DNA from: B8-G4 sp033720735
GTDB lineage: Bacteria > Bacteroidota > Bacteroidia > Chitinophagales > Saprospiraceae
Reading direction: 5' to 3'
Assembly: GCA_033720735.1 (NCBI GenBank)
Contig: JAWWBX010000299.1
Span: 1 to 5,494, forward strand
DNA length: 5,494 nt
Shown one piece after another: positions 1 to 3,761 of this stretch (positions are counted from its first letter, which is position 1; the number at the start of each line of letters is the position of its first letter). Both the position numbers and the translations under genes were made by a program. The notes below the pieces were generated by a model, which was given only the letters and a program-made list of their open reading frames with translations, did not search any database and was not told the origin of the DNA.

Positions 1-38
1 AGGCGCGCAGGATCTCGATGCGCAAGGCGGCCGGGGGA

Positions 39-54
39 AACGATTGAAATCGTT
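39..54 (+). repeat. Small palindrome with TGAA loop (hairpin 1)
   Basis: AACGAT (39-44) and ATCGTT (49-54) pair perfectly around the loop TGAA (45-48). It is the shortest of the five TGAA/TTCA-loop hairpins in the window and lies 24 bases before hairpin 2. It may overlap the end of a gene to the left, so it could be a chance palindrome. Its loop is the main reason to group it with the others. Confidence 0.4.
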
Positions 55-78
55 GACATGCGCAAATCGATTCCGTGA

Positions 79-102
79 CCCACGACTGAAGTCATGGGCT
101 GT
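79..102 (+). repeat. REP-like palindrome, copy A (hairpin 2)
   Basis: CCCACGAC (79-86) pairs with GTCATGGG (91-98) around the loop TGAA (87-90), with one mismatch (C83 opposite A94). The tail CTGT follows. The 24-base unit matches the element at 2563-2586 at 21 positions, in the same orientation. The three differences are two bases in the 3' stem arm and one in the tail. It lies about 75 bases beyond the stop of the glycosidase gene, so it is extragenic. Short hairpins of this form are typical of REP sequences linked to RAYT/IS200-IS605 transposases; that link is family knowledge, not visible here. Confidence 0.7.
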
Positions 103-133
103 CTCTGTCGCTGCCCATCCTGTACAAGCTTTT

Positions 134-170
134 GAATAAAGACCGAGCCGAAGGGTTGGGCCTCGAGCCT
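134..170 (-). terminator. Weak rho-independent terminator candidate after the glycosidase
   Basis: Read on the minus strand, CGAG (165-162) plus CC (160-159) can pair with GGCTCG (149-144), with G161 bulged and a nine-base loop. GTCTTTATTC follows. It begins only a few bases beyond the stop codon of the glycosidase, where a terminator would be expected. The stem is short and bulged and the T-run is interrupted, so this is a candidate only. Confidence 0.28.
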
Positions 171-176
171 GGATGA

Positions 177-1379
177 CTACCAGACACCCAGCAGGGCATG
201 GTATGCTTCCCTGTATTCAGTTGCATACCAGTCTTTGGCGGGGACGAGTTTGGCAATACCAAACCACTCCTCGATATCGTCGGGATCCTGGGAATAGGAA
301 TCCTCAAGACCGAATTTCCACCATGCATCCAGATACTCATGAATACAAACACCAGCGGTTGGAAGAACCGTAGACTCAATATCCTGGACATTCTGCATGA
401 GACCTGTTGCTTGTTCAACTTCAGTGTTACCGCCATACCCGTAGTTGGGTGGTCCTACATGCTGTGCGTTTGGCGATACACTTAACCCCGTTTCGGTGAT
501 CAACAACGGTCGTGTGGGGTGACGCGCCTTGATTTCCTCGATCCAGCCCTGGAACAAGGTACCCGAGCTGCTGCCCGCTGCCGTGCCGGGCCGGTAGTAC
601 GGCACCGCATATGAGTAGGCGTTGTGACTGATAAAATCCAGGAACGGTGTTTCGATCAGATCCGCCGTACGAATTTCATTGGCATAGGACACCAATGACT
701 GCTGCCCGTAGGTTTGGTACTCGTAGGTTTTGACGTAGTCAGCCATTTCGGCCAGGAACACCTCGGTGGCGGTGCGCGCTGAATCTGTCATAATGTAATT
801 GCCGCGAAAGCTCACAAGATCAGGATGGGCGGCATCGGTAGACAAAATACTTTCCCGGCTCAGTTCATTGCCGACGAGGTAGGCGATGAGTGGTGGTTGG
901 CGCTCAATAAAGACCGAATAGATCCGGTCGATCACCTCCCGGATGTATGCTTTGGTATTCTCTTTGAATCCGGCGTCTTGAAAATCAGGTGCATCGGTCC
1001 TGATCCAGATAGTTTGAATGAAATAGAGATCTCCCACCGTCTTCAGGGCTTCATAACAATAGCGCGGGGCACCCCAAAATCTGACTGTGTTGACTCCCAG
1101 GGATTGAATGTGCCTGATGTCTGTCAGGATACTGAATCTCATTTCCGGAGGCAGCGAGGTCGAGCGTTCGATATCCCAGGGGAGGAAACCGGGATATCCC
1201 GGCACATACACCATCCCCTTGATCTCAAGCGGAACGCCACGCTCCAAAATAAAATGATCATTGACGGTAAAGTCGTAGTGCAACGGATCGTCTGGCATCT
1301 CCACCGGTGGTATGAGGTCATCTTCGCAAGCGGAGATTGTGATCCCGGCAATGATCAGGAGAAAGGTGAGAAACTTCAT
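177..1379 (-). CDS. Lipoprotein glycoside hydrolase, clan GH-A (beta/alpha)8 fold
   Basis: A 400-residue protein from the chosen start, probably an outer-membrane or surface lipoprotein that cleaves or remodels a glycan; the substrate cannot be read from sequence. MKFLTFLLII followed by the lipobox ISAC gives a lipoprotein signal with Cys18 as the modified residue. The mature end Cys-Glu-Asp-Asp is acidic, as in Bacteroidota surface lipoproteins. Barrel landmarks are IKGMVYVPGYPG (53-64), LGVNTVRFWGA (94-104), the acid/base motif VGNELS with N171-E172, the nucleophile strand LLITETG with E296, and HEYLDAWWKFG (347-357), which resembles the last-strand Trp region of GH2/GH5-like barrels. The Asn-Glu plus Glu pair defines clan A. 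No beta-sandwich domains are present, so it is a stand-alone barrel. An in-frame ATG at 1412 would add 11 residues ahead of the signal peptide, so the start at 1379 is preferred. The amidohydrolase gene ends 54 bases upstream on the same strand, which suggests one transcript. Confidence 0.85.
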   Translation of the reverse strand: MKFLTFLLIIAGITISACEDDLIPPVEMPDDPLHYDFTVNDHFILERGVPLEIKGMVYVPGYPGFLPWDIERSTSLPPEMRFSILTDIRHIQSLGVNTVRFWGAPRYCYEALKTVGDLYFIQTIWIRTDAPDFQDAGFKENTKAYIREVIDRIYSVFIERQPPLIAYLVGNELSRESILSTDAAHPDLVSFRGNYIMTDSARTATEVFLAEMADYVKTYEYQTYGQQSLVSYANEIRTADLIETPFLDFISHNAYSYAVPYYRPGTAAGSSSGTLFQGWIEEIKARHPTRPLLITETGLSVSPNAQHVGPPNYGYGGNTEVEQATGLMQNVQDIESTVLPTAGVCIHEYLDAWWKFGLEDSYSQDPDDIEEWFGIAKLVPAKDWYATEYREAYHALLGVW

Positions 1380-1433
1380 CTGCAGACTGTATGGTCCTAT
1401 GTGCATTCGCATTCCAAATCCAGAATTTCCGGC

Positions 1434-2402
1434 TTATCTCATACTCTTGTGTTGCGCAATCTCCTCATCGCTCAGTCCCAGGAATCTCGCCGCATTGTCG
1501 TAAAAGATATCCTCCTTCTGATCGAGTGTGAGAAACTCAGCGTTGTTGACGGACGCAACCCCGACACTGATCACATCGGGCCACACCATCTGATCACTGC
1601 CAAACATGATCCGGTCACCAAAGCCCGCAGTGATCAGCGCCTTCAGATATGCATTGAGCTCTTCCTGTGGCAGGATCCAGTTGAGGACGGCGATATCGAC
1701 ATAGAGATTGGGGTGGGCATACATCAGGGCTTTGAGGTCCTCGATATACGGCCATCCGCCATGCATGATGTATAACTTCAGGTCCGGGAATTCGGATAAT
1801 ACCTCCTCCAGTTGCATCGGATTGGCGTTGTAGGCACGCATGCCTCCCAGCATCTGCGGCATCAGGTGCAGGCCATAGTTTGGCCCTCCGGGCAGGACAT
1901 GAAATCCTACCGGGATCGCCAGCTCGTGCGCCAGCGCGAAAAACGGTCGCAGCAAGCTATCACTGGCCAGGCGACCACTATAGAATGGCGCCATCTCGGC
2001 AACTGCGTGCAGCCTCCCCTCGGCATGCTGTTCCCTGAGCACCTCTACAGGCCGGTTGGCCATACCAATGAGGATCTGGTCCGGCGCATCGTCGAGCCAC
2101 AAATGGCCATTGGTCACGATCGCTTTCACGATGTTGTGTTCGCGGAATTTTTGCAGCGTTTTTTGCTTCTGCTCCTCGGCCGATGCCACACCCGGATACG
2201 TCTCACCGCGCAAGGTGGGTGGGTGGGTCATACCAAACATCATTGCATTACTTCGGTCAGTGAAGGCATGTACGTGCATATCGATGATCGGACCGGTGTA
2301 GGTCGCCGCCTGTGGTTCAGTGGTATCAGTTTGTATCAAATGGACGACGATCCCTGCGCAAACGAGGATCAGGAAAGTGGCAATGGAGGCATTTCTTCTC
2401 AT
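1434..2402 (-). CDS. Exported amidohydrolase-2 family metal-dependent hydrolase
   Basis: A 322-residue TIM-barrel hydrolase or decarboxylase of the amidohydrolase-2 group (relatives include ACMSD-type decarboxylases and lactone or amide hydrolases); the substrate is unknown. Metal and catalytic residues sit where the family has them: D41-M-H43-V-H45 on strand 1, H168 (GFHV), H214 (MHGG) and D270 (MFGSD). The protein ends with the usual YDNAARFLGL helix (301-310). Residues 6-22 (SIATFLILVCAGIVVHL) form a hydrophobic N-terminal segment after MRRN, so it is exported or anchored in the inner membrane. No proper lipobox is seen (the residue before Cys15 is Val). The reading frame stays open upstream to 2567, but that extension has no family resemblance and runs into a palindromic repeat. 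The ATG at 2402, directly before the signal, is therefore chosen. No Shine-Dalgarno sequence precedes it. First gene of the pair with the lipoprotein glycosidase. Confidence 0.85.
   Translation of the reverse strand: MRRNASIATFLILVCAGIVVHLIQTDTTEPQAATYTGPIIDMHVHAFTDRSNAMMFGMTHPPTLRGETYPGVASAEEQKQKTLQKFREHNIVKAIVTNGHLWLDDAPDQILIGMANRPVEVLREQHAEGRLHAVAEMAPFYSGRLASDSLLRPFFALAHELAIPVGFHVLPGGPNYGLHLMPQMLGGMRAYNANPMQLEEVLSEFPDLKLYIMHGGWPYIEDLKALMYAHPNLYVDIAVLNWILPQEELNAYLKALITAGFGDRIMFGSDQMVWPDVISVGVASVNNAEFLTLDQKEDIFYDNAARFLGLSDEEIAQHKSMR
2214..2227 (+). other. G-quadruplex-like run inside the amidohydrolase gene
   Basis: GG-T-GGG-T-GGG-T-GGG lies on the plus strand, which is the template strand of the amidohydrolase gene. 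Four G-runs with single-base loops suit a parallel quadruplex, although the first run has only two Gs. On the coding strand the bases fall within the segment encoding THPPTL, just after the MFGM stretch, so the run may simply reflect codon choice. Confidence 0.4.
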
Positions 2403-2437
2403 GCTTAGGTGTGTTTCAACGATGAATAAGTTCCATT

Positions 2438-2473
2438 CACGGGCCGTGGGTAGGATAAGCACTACACGGGCCG
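2438..2473. promoter_or_regulatory. Direct repeat pair CACGGGCCG, possible operator
   Basis: CACGGGCCG occurs at 2438-2446 and again at 2465-2473, 27 bases apart start to start. Both lie between the promoter candidate and the ATG of the amidohydrolase. One copy would cover the predicted transcription start and the other lies inside the leader. The 3' part of the first copy (CACGGGCCGTG) is itself nearly palindromic. A repressor site is possible but no matching regulator gene is in the window. Confidence 0.3.
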
Positions 2474-2475
2474 AT

Positions 2476-2506
2476 ATAAAGTAAGAAGATTCATTTTGGA
2501 TGCAAA
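2476..2506 (-). promoter_or_regulatory. Bacteroidota-type promoter candidate for the hydrolase pair
   Basis: Read on the minus strand, TTTG (2506-2503), a 19-base spacer and TACTTTAT (2483-2476) fit the Bacteroidota sigma pattern TTTG-N19..21-TAnnTTTG. The first box matches fully and the second matches TAnnTT but not the final TG. Transcription would begin near 2470, leaving a leader of about 65-70 bases before the ATG at 2402. The assignment depends on the host being Bacteroidota-like. Confidence 0.35.
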
Positions 2507-2562
2507 CACGCATGATCCCGAATGCCTGGTCAGCGAATCCAGCAATGCGATAGACGGTAGGG

Positions 2563-2586
2563 CCCACGACTGAAGTCGCGGGTTGT
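2563..2586 (+). repeat. REP-like palindrome, copy B (hairpin 3)
   Basis: CCCACGAC (2563-2570) pairs with GTCGCGGG (2575-2582) around the loop TGAA (2571-2574), with one mismatch (A2566 opposite C2579). The tail is TTGT. It is a direct repeat of 79-102. The two copies each carry a different single mismatch, and both would be repaired by one shared ancestral stem (CCCACGAC / GTCGTGGG), so each looks like an independently decayed copy. With hairpin 4 it forms an inverted pair. Confidence 0.7.
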
Positions 2587-2603
2587 TTGAGGCTCTACTC
2601 GAC

Positions 2604-2628
2604 CTTAGCCCACGGTTTCAACCGTGGA
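2604..2628 (-). repeat. REP-like palindrome in inverted orientation (hairpin 4)
   Basis: On the plus strand CCACGGT (2610-2616) pairs perfectly with ACCGTGG (2621-2627) around TTCA. On the minus strand it reads CCACGGT-TGAA-ACCGTGG followed by GCTAAG. It is the same element as hairpins 2 and 3 with two stem pairs exchanged: the A-T and C-G pairs of hairpin 3 (2569/2576 and 2570/2575) are G-C and T-A here (2622/2615 and 2621/2616). The GGGCT that closes the element is kept. Its orientation is opposite to hairpin 3, with tails facing across about 20 bases. Confidence 0.65.
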
Positions 2629-2653
2629 GTACACAATGGGTCATGACAGCTCA

Positions 2654-2675
2654 GGAAACCATTTCAATGGTTTCC
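2654..2675 (-). repeat. Perfect hairpin with TTCA/TGAA loop (hairpin 5)
   Basis: GGAAACCAT (2654-2662) and ATGGTTTCC (2667-2675) pair without mismatch around TTCA (2663-2666); on the minus strand the loop reads TGAA. The stem sequence is unrelated to hairpins 2-4 but the loop is the same. It sits 12 bases beyond the stop codon of the DUF4256 gene and could protect or end that transcript. No T-run follows it on the minus strand, so it is not called a classical terminator. Confidence 0.6.
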
Positions 2676-2686
2676 ATCCTTTCACT

Positions 2687-3235
2687 CTACACCCGCAACA
2701 CCCCCCGGAATCCACGCGCCGCGTAGTACGACTGGGCACCATTATGATAAATGAAGACACGCCCGTAGCGATAATCACCAAAAATGGCCCCGCCGAGTTG
2801 CCGGATCGCCTCCGGCGTCTTCAGCCAGCTGGACGTTTTGGTGTCGACCGGACCGAGTTTCTGCAGGTCACGGTATTGCTGCTCGGTCATCAGTTGGACA
2901 CCCATCTCTTCAGCCATGTCAACAGCATTGTGGTCTGGCCGGTGTTGCTTGCGGGATTCCAGCCCTGCCCGGTCATAGCACACGCTGCGCCGGCCAGCCG
3001 GGCTTTCCGCGGAGCAGTCGAAGAAAACAAATTCGCCGGTGGATGCATCATATCCGACCACATCCGGTTCTCCGCCAGTCCGCTCCATCTCATGGAGTGA
3101 CCAGAGTTTGTGCGGGTAGGCGTCCAGTTTTCTTTGTATCGCAGTCCATACCATGTCAGGATGGCGATGGGGATGTTGCTCAAACCGGGCACTCAGAATT
3201 CGGATGATTTCATTTTGCTGTTCTGGATCAAGCAT
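2687..3235 (-). CDS. DUF4256 family protein
   Basis: A 182-residue protein of unknown function, close to full length for DUF4256 and likely cytoplasmic (no signal peptide or membrane segment). The conserved blocks of the family are all recognisable: SLHEMERTGGEPDVVGYD (46-63), FFDCSAESPAGRRSVCYDR (71-89), HNAVDMAEEMG, TEQQYRDLQKLG, VDTKTSSWLKTP (130-141) and the C-terminal YHNGAQSYYAARGFRG (163-178). The start at 3235 is chosen because GGAG lies six bases before it and the family homology begins right there. In-frame ATGs at 3247 and 3280 are alternatives. The 3280 ATG overlaps the stop of the upstream DUF3024 gene as ATGA, which would couple translation and add 15 residues not typical of the family. 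The order DUF3024 then DUF4256 on one strand indicates a two-gene transcript. No catalytic role is established; the function is left open. Confidence 0.88.
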   Translation of the reverse strand: MLDPEQQNEIIRILSARFEQHPHRHPDMVWTAIQRKLDAYPHKLWSLHEMERTGGEPDVVGYDASTGEFVFFDCSAESPAGRRSVCYDRAGLESRKQHRPDHNAVDMAEEMGVQLMTEQQYRDLQKLGPVDTKTSSWLKTPEAIRQLGGAIFGDYRYGRVFIYHNGAQSYYAARGFRGVLRV

Positions 3236-3241
3236 GGTTTG

Positions 3242-3245
3242 CTCC
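3242..3245 (-). promoter_or_regulatory. Shine-Dalgarno GGAG deciding the DUF4256 start
   Basis: On the minus strand the sequence before the ATG at 3235 reads ATGGAGCAAACC. GGAG with a six-base spacer is the only clear Shine-Dalgarno sequence before any gene in the window. It favours 3235 over the upstream ATGs at 3247 and 3280, neither of which has a purine-rich site before it. Confidence 0.5.
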
Positions 3246-3276
3246 ATTTGAGAAGATTCACCGGGGACCAACAGTT

Positions 3277-3600
3277 TCATCCCATGAAACAGCCGTATTT
3301 GTCATGATCGATCGCTTTGAAAACGTGTACGATTGTCCCATATTCAGCCGGTTCGTAAAGCTGCCATGCGCCCGAAGCACGCATCCAATACAGCTTCCAG
3401 ACACCTCTCGCTTTAATATACCTGGCTCTCGCAATGGGCATCTTCAGAATTTGCTCGGGCTGGTTCCACCTGGGACGAACTTCCAGAAGAATTAGCTCAT
3501 TGCCATCGAAAGAGTAGTGGATATCAAGTTGATCGCGTATCTCTTCTGGTGGTCTCATTTTTTCCACCAACTCCTGGATTTGCTGATCAAGCATTTGCAT
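3277..3600 (-). CDS. DUF3024 family protein
   Basis: A small protein of 107 residues and unknown function, complete, without signal peptide or membrane helix. It shows the DUF3024 pattern: an N-terminal helix (LDQQIQELVEKMRPPEEIRDQL), then LLEVRPRW (38-45), the basic and aromatic stretch ARYIKARGVWKLYWMRASG (59-77), WQLYEP (79-84) and a closing DKYGCFMG (100-107). The many Trp, Arg and Lys residues on predicted beta strands would suit binding of nucleic acid or another anionic partner; that is inference only. Start at 3600; an ATG two codons later (3594) is equally possible, and neither has a Shine-Dalgarno sequence. A TATACT lies directly upstream (about 3605-3610). The last codons ATGGGATGA overlap an in-frame ATG of the following DUF4256 gene. 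Confidence 0.85.
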   Translation of the reverse strand: MQMLDQQIQELVEKMRPPEEIRDQLDIHYSFDGNELILLEVRPRWNQPEQILKMPIARARYIKARGVWKLYWMRASGAWQLYEPAEYGTIVHVFKAIDHDKYGCFMG

Positions 3601-3761
3601 CGCGAGTATATTTCTAAAATCAGGTCTTTTAAACGAAACAGGACGTCCCTAAATTTCGCTCATTTCTCGTAAATCCTGCCAGCCGTTCTGCCAGGGCCCA
3701 GCCCAGAATCCGGCATCCCTGGTTCGTCATTGACCCATTTTGCCTTCCTATCTTTAGCCGC
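3601..3761. promoter_or_regulatory. Divergent intergenic region
   Basis: The 161 bases separate the minus-strand DUF pair from the plus-strand oxidoreductase and must hold both promoters. Toward the DUF3024 gene, TTTAAA and TATACT with 17 bases between them give a weak sigma-70-like match that would start transcription almost at the ATG. Toward the oxidoreductase, TATCTTTA (3749-3756) resembles a Bacteroidota -7 box, but no TTTG lies at the required distance. No palindrome of the kind found at 2563-2675 is present. Confidence 0.35.

Larger units (their letters stand above)
1..176. other. Left flank, no gene that can be defended
   Basis: The stretch lies downstream of the glycosidase stop. 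It holds two palindromes (39-54 and 79-98) and a weak terminator candidate (134-170). A plus-strand frame open from base 1 ends at the TGA at 76-78 and would give a 25-residue tail ending IEIVDMRKSIP. It could be the end of a gene lying to the left. A second plus frame runs to about 138 and a third stops at 54-56, and a minus-strand ATG at 59-57 also opens a frame leaving the window. None can be preferred on so little sequence, so no partial gene is called. Confidence 0.5.

Noticed and set aside
39..102. Left-flank palindromes as a CRISPR or tandem array
   Set aside because: The two hairpins have different stems, there are no regularly spaced repeat units, and no cas gene is nearby.
1380..1412. 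Upstream ATG of the glycosidase (11 extra residues)
   Set aside because: The extra residues MRMHIGPYSLQ would sit ahead of a normal lipoprotein signal peptide that starts with MKFL. No Shine-Dalgarno sequence supports the longer form.
825..1775. 316-codon open frame on the plus strand
   Set aside because: It lies antisense across the ends of both hydrolase genes, spans their intergenic gap and shows no recognisable motif. The opposite strand has clear catalytic motifs in both proteins, so this is a shadow frame.
2403..2567. 55-residue N-terminal extension of the amidohydrolase frame
   Set aside because: The extension would read through the promoter candidate and into a REP-like palindrome. 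It has no family resemblance and would bury the signal segment that starts at the ATG at 2402.
3749..3756. TATCTTTA as a Bacteroidota -7 promoter box for the oxidoreductase
   Set aside because: The box itself fits, but the nearest TTTG-like sequence (TTCG at 3723-3726) is imperfect and 22 bases away. It would also start transcription at the ATG. Too weak to call as a separate promoter.
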